Below the pieces are notes generated by a model, which was not told where the DNA came from, searched no databases, and saw nothing but the letters and a program-made list of their open reading frames with translations. This document shows positions 12,431-22,787 of a stretch of 64,000 nucleotides of DNA, piece after piece. Source of the DNA: Paulinella micropora (Eukaryota > Cercozoa > Imbricatea > Euglyphida > Paulinellidae); NCBI GenBank assembly GCA_019918135.1, contig WBZZ01006244.1:1-64000 (forward strand). The letters run 5' to 3'. A program made the translations under genes and the position numbers. Positions within the stretch are counted from its first letter, which is position 1. The number at the start of each line of letters is the position of its first letter.

Positions 12431-13356
12431 ACTGGGCACGATTAGTTCAACACCATAGGTTCGAAGGTGTCCCACATTTCCTGCCGCGCACGGTCAAGAA
12501 TCCGTGCATTCGTTTGGGCAACGAGAACAGAAGAGGCTGCCCGAAAATATTCTGTGAGCCCGTTACCAGACTCAGGGAAGCTGCCATCAAGCTGTTGATG
12601 GGCTCGTGTGCGTGAGGGATGGATAGAGGCACCTCTAGAGAGTGTCTCTATAAATCTTCACTCGACGTAAGAATTTAAGCGCAGATCGTCCTAGCGCTCC
12701 TGATGGCTCAAGGACGAAGGGGACAAGGGACACGTCAAGTTGGGTTGCCAATTCACCGTACCGCCTCCTTTTGATGTTTTCCCTCGCAGTTGCTGCTGCA
12801 AGGGGAACAGTGCCAGCAGTGCTAACCACTGACTCCGCCGTGGGCGTGGCAAAAGACACATGGATAAGCGCATTTGGGGGGCAGTTCTGCCCGGGAAGGC
12901 CACCACATACGGAGATCTGGGTGTTCGTTCGAGCGAAGAGTGAGATTGCGTGGTTCGATTTCGACCTGTGCACCACAGCGACGAAGGAATCGAGCTAGGA
13001 AATGTACGTACGCGTCGTGACGCCTGATTACAGCACCAGCAGCTGCATGGCACGTCCGTGCAATGTAGTGGTGAACGAAAGTTTCCCTAGTAAGGACTGT
13101 GGCACGGGATGCCATGCTCCGGGATGTCGGGGCACGCAATACCTGGGATACGTGTGAGGACTGCTGCTCTGAACTCAGCATCAGAGAGGCTAAATTCGGG
13201 GATGGTCGGTAGGACCGAGTAGGGAAGTGCACGAGCACCTAGTTGGCAGGCAGAGAGGAGGAGGGCTCTGCTAGCTTGCCCTGCCCTGTCCGCTAGAGCT
13301 TTCGTGTCATTAAGCCGGGATAGTTCAAAAGCTAAGAAAATATTAATAGCAAGCAA
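12430..13356 (-). mobile_element. LINE 3' fragment with restriction-like endonuclease tail (decayed)
   Basis: Minus-strand frames carry the typical C-terminal part of a non-LTR retrotransposon reverse transcriptase protein: LSDAEFRAAVLTRIPGI, then a His/Cys segment (HHYIARTCHAAAGAVIRRHD), then EVEPR-like and HPDLR, and finally KRRRYGELATQLDVSLVPF followed by EPSGALG. The last motifs match the PD-(D/E)XK-like tail of R2/CRE/NeSL-type LINEs. The coding sequence passes through three overlapping frames (13087-13356, 12822-13238, 12635-12976), so at least two frameshifts are present. The RT core upstream is missing or beyond recognition. It is a dead 5'-truncated copy. Clade assignment would need a search. 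Confidence 0.7.
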
Positions 13357-14585
13357 AAACAGATTCTTTGATCATAATCGTGGTTGCAAACCATTTTTTA
13401 CCACATTGAATCAGCAAAAAAATGTAGTCCGGCCCGACCTCAGCCCCGTCTTTTTGACAAAGTTTCCGAAATATTTTCCACAAGAAATGGTGACATTTCT
13501 ACAACTTGTGACTTCAAATGCTTCGTTTGTCAAAATTACGAAAAATATTAATGATTTAAAATCGATTGCAGATTCTGAATCAGGGTGATCTGAAGAATTT
13601 AAGAGTATATGTCAAGTTTTATTATTTTTAAAACGGCGGGCGAATCGACTAAAGACCCAAGGGCGGGGGGTGACGGTAAAAAAACATATGGCCTCCGGCG
13701 GCGTTTTCGGGACCGCACCGTAAAACCGTCCGGGCCAACCTAAAAAACATATGACTGCTTCGACTTAAGTTTCTCTCGACACCTCTTTTTGCCGCCCTCA
13801 GAACAGCTTTGAAAAACTGACGGAGGCTCTCGGCCAGAAAATTTCCATACCCCGTCACGGTTGATGAAAGTCAAGTTTTACTATCGGATTAGCGACTCCG
13901 CAAATTGTGGTGACAATAATACTATATTTGAATAACCGATAGCTGTCATAACAATATAAAGACTGCATATGGAGGAACAGGCTTGAATCATAGGACGTGA
14001 CCGGCGAGGCTAAAGTAGGCCCGGGGCCCGGCGGACTCAGGCCTCGGGAGTCAGTCCGTGGCACAGTCACAGTAGTACTAATCTCCAAACCAATGATATC
14101 CGACAGACCGGAACCGGCAAGTATTGCCAGTCATGATATACAGAGTGGGCCGGCGCGGCATAGCCTCGGACAATGCCAGGCGCCGCCGGCGGGCGCGTCC
14201 TGAGCACCCCCCTCCCCCATCCTCTGCGTCTGCTGCTTGGGCGTCGCCGCGCCGGGGTGGTCGTCCGGTACTGTCGGCTGGGGGGGCAGGAGTGCTCCCT
14301 CCCCCTCCTCTAGGCCGCACCCTCTCTCTCTCTCTCAAACGGCCGCACGCGGCCTGGTTAAGCAAGAGCCTCTGTAATAAAGAAATACTTAGCCCTGCTG
14401 GGGGCCAGGCTGTACAACCCCTGCCTTTTGCCTGCCGGCCGTCCCTTTCCTCTCCCCCCCCCCCCCCCCCCTCTGGGGGCGTGGCCGTGCCGGTGTGTGC
14501 CTCACGCCGCCCGGGGTCCGCTCGGGGGTTCCCTCGGGTGTCCCCTCGGGGTCCGCTCGGGGGTCCGTGCAGAGTCCGTGCGGGG
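13357..14585. other. Transition from host-type DNA to the GC-rich element
   Basis: Composition changes from AT-leaning to strongly GC-rich between about 13.63 and 14.1 kb. The block holds two AAAAAACATATG boxes (near 13.68 and 13.745 kb) about 65 bp apart and two copies of GTCAAGTTTTA (near 13.61 and 13.87 kb). A 94-codon plus frame at 13304-13588 has no recognisable domain. No clean target-site duplication or terminal repeat could be fixed because the other end of the element is outside the window. Confidence 0.45.
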
Positions 14586-17500
14586 TCAGTCGCACGGCCG
14601 GAGCCGGAAGAAGGCGTCCCCTAGGGGGGGTGGCCGGCCACTAAAGAAACTCCAGTAGGACGAGTCGGGGTGGGAGGCCTGTCCCAGGCTCTCGCCGAGG
14701 AAGGTGCGGCCGTTGCGTTCAAAGAGTGACTTCTCGAACGGGTCCCGCTCCAGCTTCTCGTAGCCGCTGCGGCTGACGGGCAGTAGCGTGCCCGTGTGCG
14801 TCATCACGCGCGACAGTGTTTCGGTGTGCAGCTGGTTGAGGCCCCCGATGCCCGCCAGGGACCGGCCCAGCTCGTAGCGCAGGCACAGCGCCGCCGCCTC
14901 GATGCCGAGCAGCTGGTACGCGAGGGAGGGGTCGCTGAACTCGACGGTCTCGGGCACCCACTCCGGGCGGGCGAGCAGCTTGCGCAGCCGCTCCAGGCTG
15001 ACCTGGCCCGGCTGCAGCGCCAGGCTGAGCACGGACGACGCCCGGTCGTAGCTGGCCTTGGCGACGCCGGTCGCGGGCCAGCAGGCGGCCAGGGCCCGGC
15101 GCAGGGCCGACGTACAGAACAGCTCGGTGCTGTTGTACTGGTACGTGCTGGCGCGCACCCGGCGGGTCGTGGGCGGCCGCTTCGGGGACCCACCGCCACC
15201 GGCGGCGGGGGCCGGCGGTCGCTTCGGGGACCCGTCGTCCCCGGCGGCGGGCCGGACCAAGCGGGCGAACAGGTACAGGCGGGCGTGGGGGGGCACGGCG
15301 TCCCCGGCGGGGGCCTCGACCCAGGCCGACAGCGCCAGGAAGGCGGGCAGCTGGGCGCGGACGGCCGCGACCACCAGGCGGTGGGTCAGCCCGCGCCGGG
15401 CGCAGGCCTCGCCGTCCAGCTCGAGGACACAGCCCTCCGCCGACACCGGGGCGCCGCCGCCCCCCGCCGGCGGCGCACGCGCCCCCCGCCGGCGTCCAGG
15501 TCCCGGTCCTGCTGGTACAGCCAGAGCGCCCGCCCGCGCGTGGCGGCCTGCGCCTGGGCCGCGCGCAGCTCCTGGTGTTAGTCCCGGAAGCCGTGCAGCT
15601 CGAGGCAGAGCTCGTAAGGTTCGAGCTGCTCAAAGAGGTTGACGAACTCGGCGGGCGCGCTGCCGCTGTGCAGGGCCGGCACGCGGCCGCGGGCCGCGGG
15701 GTCGAGCCCGCGCCAGCGCTCGATCTCGGGCAACGAGCGCACCCGGCCGAGCACGAAGTAGTCCCGCTGCTTCGGCTGCAGCCTGGTCAGGGCCAGGATG
15801 CGCGGGAGGCCCTCGGTGGACCGCATGACGCTGCTGGCCTTGTGCCGGGTGTTGAGCGTGAGCTGGGTGCCCAGGTGGCCGTACGACGAGGCGGCCAGGC
15901 CCCCCACGGAGTGGCCAAAGTGCAGCAGCGAGCGCCCGCAGCAGTACAGGACCTGCTTGAGCAGCGCCTCCAACAGGCCGAGCGACAGGGCGTAGACGCC
16001 GGCCGCGCGGTGGGCCGTGAGCTCCGACGCGACGTACGCCTGCGGGCTGGACCAGGCGTCCTCGTCCGGCGATTGCAGCAGGGCCAGGACGGCGCGCTCC
16101 ACGAGCTCGTGGGCCCGGGCGGCGTCGCGCTCCGGTGCGAGCGGTGCCTCCCGTGCCAGCGCCGGGTAGCCCCGGCGCACCCGGCACACCAGCTCCGGCA
16201 GGCCAAAGGGCGCCTGCGGGGCCCAGGCCGCGTCGGGGCGGACGAGCGCCGCCCGCCAGCGCAGGCGGGCGAACAGGACGACGGAGCGCCGCACGCGCTC
16301 CGCCTCGGCCGGCCGGACGCCCAGCTCTGCCTGGACCACGTCCCACAGGTCCCGGCAGTGGCCGCACGCGCCCGTGGCCACCGGCGCCCCGGCGGGCGGG
16401 GGGCGCTCGAGGCAGAGCGGGAGCAGCGGGTGCAGGCCGCAGGGCCTGGCGCGCTGCTGGTGTTGCTGCTGCAAGAGGTCGGCGAGCCGTGACTCGACCG
16501 GGCGCCAGTGGAGCCCGTCCTGCAGCCGGCCGGGGAAGTCGATGACACAGTCCCGCCCGCGCACCAGCAGGCCCGGGGGCGCCAGGTAAGCGCCCTGCAG
16601 CACAAAGTTGAGGGTGTGCTGGAAGTAGCCCGTGGTGGCCACGGTCCGCACGTTCTGGCCCACGACCTCGCGCGACGCGGCCATGTGCCAGCCGAAGCTG
16701 CGCAGCGACAGCCCGGCCAGGAAGGACTCGCGCACGAAGCCGCTGTCGTCGGGCGCGCCGGGGCGCGAGTAGGCGCTGCGCCGGCCGCCGACGCTCGGCT
16801 CGATCAGGGAGCCGGCGTACAGGTGCAGGCCGGCCTGGAGCTGCAACTGCTGCACGTCCTCGAGGGAGCCCTTGGCGCCCGACACGATGCTGGACATGAT
16901 CCCGCGCGTGTGCGGCGCGGCCAGCCAGGCTCGCTGGTGTTCTTGCGCCAGGGACCGCAGCCGGGCCCCGTGCTGGTTGCACCGGGCGAGCAGGTCGCGC
17001 TCGGCGCCCAGGTCCGCCGCCAGCAGGGCGGCCAGGCGCCGCTCACGGCGAACCCAGCCCGGCCGGCGGGCCGGGGGCGGGGCACGCCCGGCGCCGGGGC
17101 CGGGGCCGCCGGGGCCGGGGCGGGGCCGGGGGGCCTTCCCAGCGCCGGGGGGGCGGCAGCTCCGCCGCGGGGCGCGGGGCCAGGTCCGCCAGCGACAGCG
17201 TGAGGGCGCGGCGGCGGTTCAGCCAGGCCACGAACACGCTGACGCAGTCGAGGAAGAAGGCCGCCCACTGGGGGGCGTAGTCGCTGTACAGGAGCTTGAC
17301 GAGGCTGTCGCGGCCCTGGCCCAGGGGCGGCGCGGGGGGGCCCAGCGGCCCCGGCTCGCCCCCCCGGCCCGACGCCAGCGCGTGGCGGGCCTGCGCCTGG
17401 CTCACGAAGGACAGGGGCAGGAACCAGCCCAGCACGTCCCACGCGGTGCAGCCGCCGTCCGGCGGCCCCGGGCCCGCGCGCAGGTAGCCGGGGGGCGCCG

Positions 17501-20500
17501 GCACGTGCCGCTCCAGCTGCGCGCGCAGGGACAGGACGTCGGCCGGGCCAAAGGTGTCGGGCCCCCGGAGTGCGTCCGCCAGGACGTTGAGGTTGTCGAG
17601 GGCGAGCTTGGCCACGTTCTCGGACGCGGCGCGCGTCACAATGTGCTGGCAGGAGCCGATGGCCTCGTCCGCCGACCAGCCGTCCAGGGGGTCCTGCAGC
17701 GCCACCAGCGTGATGACGTCCCCGTCGTTGTCGCCGTTGAAGGGGATCTCTTCGATCGGGTTGAGCGCCAGGCAGAAGTGCTGCGGGGCAAACTCGGGCC
17801 GGTCCACCGCGAGCCGCCGCGCGTGCAGGCGGGACAGCGCCGCCAGGCACGAGGGGGGCTCGCTGAGGAGGTCGGTGCGGGGCACGAGGACCGAGAACAC
17901 GCGCGCGCTCTGCGGCGACAGCGTGGGCTGGCGGTTGAGGAGGACCTTGCTGCCCTGCGTGAGGCTCATCTCCAGCACGTCGCCCACGTGCAAAAAGTCC
18001 GAGTACGGCCGCGCCCCGCCCCCCCGGCCGGCGGCGGCCAGCTCGTCGAGCAGCAGCGGGGGGCAGAAGGCCAGGGGGTTGAACACGGAGCCGCGCTGGG
18101 GCGAGCTCGAACTGGCCGCCCGCTGCGCGCCGCCACAGGAGGCCCAGCGCGGGGTACACGTCCCCGTACACGAGGTCCGGGTTGCGCTCGCGCAGGGCCA
18201 CGGCCTCGGCCGTCCGCCCCTCCTCCCGGAGCCGGGCCAGCCGCGCCTGCCAGCCGCGCAGCCGGGCCCGCGCCTGCTGGATCAGGTCGGCCCGGGCGCG
18301 CACCGACTCCACGTTCTGCGCCGTGATGCGCACACACTCGAACTGCGTGCGCAGGAAGCCCCAGCCCACCATGACGTGCCCCACCGGGACGGTTGCGACG
18401 CCGATCAGGACCCCGCGGCCGGAGCAGTTGAGGCGCTTGCCGAGGCCGTTCTTGCGGAACTCGCCGTCCTTGCGGCTCAGGAGCTCGCTGAGGCTGCGGA
18501 GCCCCTCGGGCGGCCGCAGCGCGGGCGGGACCGTGGGCGGGGCCGCGGCCGCCGAGTGGGGCGCCGGGGGGTGCACGGGCGCGTGGCTCGTGAGGCCCGC
18601 ACACCAGCAGTTGTAGGCGGCGGTCAGCGTGCGGAGGTACTCGGTCGTCAGCACGCAGCCCGGCCCCTGCTGCCACAGCGCGCCCGCCTCGAGCGCCAGC
18701 GGGGCGCCGGGCGCGGCCCGGGCGGGGTTGCCCCACGCCCGCCCCCCCAGGTGCCGCTCCAGCGCCAGCCGGAGCTCCCAGGCACAGCGCAGCAGGTCGG
18801 CGACGGCGTACGCGTTGTCGGCCAGCTCGTGGCCGTAGCTCAGCAGCACCTGGCGGCCGTCCACGCTCGCGTGCGTCACGGGCAGCAGCGCGCGCGAGGG
18901 GACCAGGCACGCGAAGCGGAAGAGTCGTTCGGGGTGCGCGGGCAGGCGGGCCCGCACCCAGGCGTCGGCCGGCGCCGCGGCGAGCCAGGCGCGCAGCGCC
19001 GCCGAGGGCACCTGCGCCCGGCCGCCGCCGGCCCGGGGGCAGCACCAGCCGCACAAGTTCTCGAGCGCCGCGCGGCCGGCGGGGCCGCGGAACTGGACCT
19101 CGGCCCACAGGCCGCACAGCTTGACCAGGCGGGGCTGCGCGCAGCCGCAGCCGCCCGCCTCCACCGCACAGCGCACAACACCCCGCTTGCGGGCCAGGGC
19201 GCTGCCCAGGGCGCGGGACATGAGCGCCGCGCCCGGCGCCGCCACGGGGGCGGCCGAGCCCAGGCCCCGGACCGGCGGCGCCGGCGGCAGCCCCCGCGCG
19301 GCCTCCTCGCGCCGCACAAAGTCGCGCAGCGTAGCGCAGCAGCCACCGAGGACCGCGAGCCTGGCCCGGCAGGCCACGAGCTGCTCCTTCAGCCCGGCCG
19401 CCGACTGCAGCTCCGCCGCCAGCGCCGGGGGCAGCTCGCGGCCCAGCCCGCGCGGCAGCCGGCGGGTCACGCCCGCGTGCGCCAGCTTCTGCAGGCGCTG
19501 CAGCAGCGCCTCGGCCAGGGACGCCTCACGCAGGCGCAGGCACGCCGCCGCGGCCAGCGAGAACGGCTGCCCGGCCGCGCAGGCGAGCGCGCGCCACACC
19601 TGCTGCAGCCTGGCCAGCAGCACGCCCCCCAGCAGTACGTCCGTGCGCTGGCGCTGGGCGGCGGCGTGCGACAGCTTGTTGCGGCGGTGCTGCTGCGCCA
19701 GCAGCCCGTTCCAGCGCTCGCGGACCCGGGCCAGCACGGACCCCCAGGCCTCCAGCGCCGCCGCCGGGCCGGGCCACGCGCCCCCACGGCGGCGGCCGCC
19801 CCCGCCGCCCCCTCGGCGGTCAGCAGCCACGAGCGCCGGCTCGTGTCGGCCGCCGCGGGGCAGGCCAGCAGGTCCGGGCCCGCGGCCGCGGGCTCGTCCC
19901 CGGCGCAGGCCTGCCAGTCGCCCCACCTGGCGGCCCAGGCCACCTCGTCCTGCCCGCTGGCGTGGCCGGGCGCGTGGGCGACCTGGAGCTGCAGCTGGGC
20001 CAGCCCCGTCACCCGGTCCAGGGACTCGACGAGCGCGCGCTGCTGCTCCTGGCTCAGGACGGCCCGGCCGTCGGCCACGCAGGCCGCCGGCCCCGCCTCC
20101 TCCTTGGCCAGCACCGCCGTGTCCCACAAGAAGGCCCCGCACTGCTTACACACTAGGGACAGGGCCAGCGACGCCTGCTTTTCGAACTGGGGGAGCAGCC
20201 ACGGCTCCGGTACCTCGAGGTGGAAGGAGTGGTAGGTGCAGGCCAGCAGGTCTTGCTCGCACAAGGAACAGCACTTGGTGGCGCTGTCGGGCGTCAGCAC
20301 GGGGTCGTGGTACGTGAACTTGGCCTGGTTCTCCTCGGTGCCGAGCCCCGACAGCCAGCCGGCCGACACGTCCCGCACGTCCAGGTCCGTAGCTAGCTCG
20401 GCGGCCAGGCTGAGCACGTAATGGTCATCGCCGCCCGCCGGGCAGGGCGCGCGCACCTCCTGGACTGCTTGCCACATGCGGCCGGGCTGACCCCACAGCC

Positions 20501-20525
20501 GCTTCGTCTCTGCTCGGCGTGGCAA
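14586..20525 (-). pseudogene. RNA polymerase largest subunit (Rpb1-like), broken copy
   Basis: This part of the virus-like element encodes the catalytic largest subunit of a multisubunit RNA polymerase. From N to C it shows the clamp zinc site (CSLCEQDLLACTYHSFH, later CKQCG), the SRKDGEFRKNGLGKRLNCS stretch that matches the Rpb1 lid/rudder region, NRQPTL, and the metal-binding NGDNDGD at about 17718-17738, which keeps all three aspartates of the canonical NADFDGD. Then come GAKGSLEDVQQLQLQAG (funnel and bridge-helix region), GFVRESFLAGL and a C-terminal MTHTGTLLPVSR segment like the MTCRGHLMAITR of Pol II. The span of about 5.9 kb is larger than a viral Rpb1 needs (about 1,400-1,500 residues), with Ala/Arg-rich insertions. 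No CTD heptads are seen. The gene runs over several frames with about four breaks. The start is the first ATG upstream of the zinc site and is not certain. Confidence 0.9.
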
Positions 20526-20596
20526 TGTGGCCAGCCCAGGGAGAGCGGGAGGAGGCCGGCTCGTTCTTCTCTGGCTGGCTGGGGGAAAGGAGGACC

Positions 20597-20645
<49 letters not shown>

Positions 20646-20790
20646 CTCCGGAGAGGGAGAGTGAAGGGGGGAAGGGGGACGGCAGGGGGGAGGGTACCAA
20701 TCCCCGCCGCGCTCGCTTCCCTGCCGTCCCCTCCCCCTCTACGACGCGCGCTCCCAGCCATGACCGACAGCTAAACCAACAAAGGAAAGC
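20526..20790. promoter_or_regulatory. Divergent intergenic region between Rpb1-like and F-box/LRR genes
   Basis: A 265-bp gap separates the two divergent starts. It contains a CT/GA microsatellite (about 20595-20642) and G/C runs but no clear TATA element. Both promoters must lie here if both starts are right; that is inference from gene layout. Confidence 0.4.
20595..20642. repeat. (CT)n microsatellite
   Basis: Roughly 23 CT units in the divergent promoter region of the Rpb1-like gene. Confidence 0.95.
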
Positions 20791-22105
20791 ATGGCGGACC
20801 GACCTACTCTGGGGTTTCCGGCCGGGGCCTGGCCCCGGGTCAGGGACTATCTGGGCTGGCACCCCGAGCTAGGGGCCGTGAGCCCCGAGCTGCACGGATT
20901 CCTGGGCAGGCCGGGGGCCTGGGCGCGCTTCCGCTGTACCGAGCTCGACCTAAGCACTCCTGCCCGGGCTACGGCCTTCCAGGCCTGGCTGGGCCAGGCC
21001 TGGAGCCAGGCCAAGGTCCAGGTAGGGACCCTGGTGTTGGCCATGGAGTTGCTGAGCGACCGGGGCGGGGCCTGGGCCAGCCTGGCCGTGGACGAGCTGT
21101 GGCTAACGGGGCCGAAGAACTTCACGCGCGAACACTGCATGCTCCTGGTGAAGCTCTGGCCTGAGCTAAGGCAGCTCGACCTCGACCTCGCCGACCCCCC
21201 CCCCCCGACCCCCCCGACCCCGACTGCGACCCCCCGACCCCGACTGCGACCCCCCCGACCCCGACTGCGACAGGAAACGCGGCGAGGTCACTGAGGGCGG
21301 GCTCGCGCGCTTGACTGAACTGGTGAATTTGCAGCGCCTCGTGATCAGGGAGTGCAAGCATGTAAGGCCTAATTGGTCCACTTACGTGAGCCGGCTGAAG
21401 AACTTGCAGGAGCTGTACGTCAGTGGAGTGTGTGTCACACCTAGTGATTTATCCGAACTGGCAACGCTGCCGCAGCTGCGGAAGCTAACAATCGAGGCTG
21501 GCCCCGGCGTCGGGGACTTTACACTGCAGTGCCTCGCGCAGATGCAGTCCTTAGTGGAGCTGTCTCTTCGCGGTTGTTCTGAGGTCAAGGGAGAGCAGTC
21601 CTTACCAAACCTGCGGCTGCTGCAAAAGCTCGATCTTAGCGGGTGTTACAAGCTCCAGAGCGACAGGCTGTTGTCGGAACTGAACCGGACCGCGCTGCTG
21701 GAGCTGGACTTGAGTTGCTGCTCGAACCTTAGCTCGCTGGTCATTGTACCAACGCTGCTCCAGCTGCGGAGACTCTGCCTCGCTGATTGTACAGAGCTGC
21801 CCGAACTGGAGTCCTTGGCTTCGCTGCACGACCGGGTGGGCCTGGAGGACCTCAGCCTCGCCGGCTGGGAACAGCTCACGGACGACGGACTGGCGTGCTT
21901 GCAGAGACTGCCGAACCTACGAAAACTCAACCTCCGCGGCTGTACGGAAATCACGGACCCGGGAGTGAGTTCCCTCGTCCAGCGCCTGCCGAGCCTAAGA
22001 GAACTCGACCTCGAGGGCTGTACCGAGCTCACTGAGCTAGGGATACAGGCGCTAAGAGAGTCTAGCCCGCTTGTTCTAATAACGACCGAAGGAATGAATG
22101 AATGA
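20791..22105 (+). pseudogene. F-box/LRR protein of the cysteine-containing LRR class (broken)
   Basis: The N-terminal part (LGFPAGAWPRVRDYLGW and on to about residue 50) resembles an F-box, the Skp1-binding module of SCF ubiquitin ligases. After a GC-rich tandem repeat the rest is a clear run of about nine leucine-rich repeats of 24-26 residues of the LRR_CC type, for example LRKLNLRGCTEITDPGVSSL and LRELDLEGCTELTELGIQAL. The family pairs an F-box with an LRR substrate-recognition domain, so a role in redirecting host ubiquitination is likely by analogy with pandoravirus and poxvirus F-box proteins. The coding sequence is broken once around the tandem repeat. It is transcribed away from the Rpb1-like gene. 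The LRR part is recognised with confidence, the F-box less so. Confidence 0.8.
21195..21275 (+). repeat. Tandem GC-rich repeat inside the F-box/LRR gene
   Basis: About three to four copies of a roughly 20-bp unit built on CCCCCGACCCCGACTGCGA, preceded by a C-run. It sits between the F-box-like and LRR parts. Confidence 0.85.
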
Positions 22106-22787
22106 GGACCGCGCTGGCCTCTGCAGGCAGAGACGCCCGAAAAAGCCCTAGCCCAGGGGGGTAAGGGCCCTCCCCCGGTTGAGACCCGCGCCTTTGCAGG
22201 AGCCGCGTACTTAAAGAAAGGAGCAGTGTACACAAGTCGAAAAATGTAGTTGTTGGTAGCCTACGACACGCGGCGCGGGCCGCACCTACTGCCGGCCTCC
22301 CCCCCAATCTTTCCAGGGGGTTCGAGCCCAACGCTCAGCGGCCGGGCCAGCCTTGTTTCGCACGTCCGGGCCGGTGGCTAGTAACTCGGCGGCCAAGCCG
22401 AGCACGCCAGGGGGGGGGGCCGTCGCCGTCGCCCGCCGGGCGGGGGCGAGCGCACGTCCCTTTACTTCTGGCCACAGACGGCCAGGGCTGCCCTCTGAAC
22501 CGCCCCACCTCTGCTAGGCGCGGCCAGGTGGCCAGGAGAGGCTGGGACCACCACGCTAAAAACTTCTTCTCCTCCCCCCCGCGCCCGCACCTCCCCCCCC
22601 GCGCCCGCACCCCCCCCCTCCCGCGCGCCCGCACCTCCCCCTCCCGCGCCGGGCCAGCCGGGGGCCGCCGCCCCGCCATAGGAATAAAAGGTCGGAGCTT
22701 AGAGCGGCCGATGGCTAACCAGGGGCATCCAGCATCGAGGGGTCCGGCCCTCGGGCGCACCCTGGCCAGGCCGGGCCCTCCCCGTCG
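22106..22787. other. Intergenic, GC-rich with long C runs
   Basis: No gene supported. It contains CCCGCGCCCGCACC-type direct repeats at about 22575-22650 and one AT-rich box, AATAAAAGG at 22683-22691. That box could be the poly(A) signal of the upstream gene or a TATA-like element for the downstream gene. Confidence 0.5.
22684..22691 (+). promoter_or_regulatory. TATA-like box ATAAAAGG
   Basis: An isolated ATAAAAGG in an otherwise GC-rich intergenic region, about 97 bp before the ATG at 22788. The same octamer lies 52 bp before the ATG at 52440. It could instead be an AATAAA poly(A) signal (22683-22688). Confidence 0.35.

Noticed and set aside
14796-15642. Long plus-strand open frames over the Rpb1-like region (and similar ones at 15575-20317)
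   Set aside because: They are antisense shadows caused by very high GC content; only the minus strand shows RNA polymerase motifs.
16804-17040. Possible extra protein from the 1,112-codon minus frame downstream of the polymerase motifs
   Set aside because: The tail of that frame is Arg/Pro/Ala-rich shadow sequence; conserved motifs at those positions lie in other frames.
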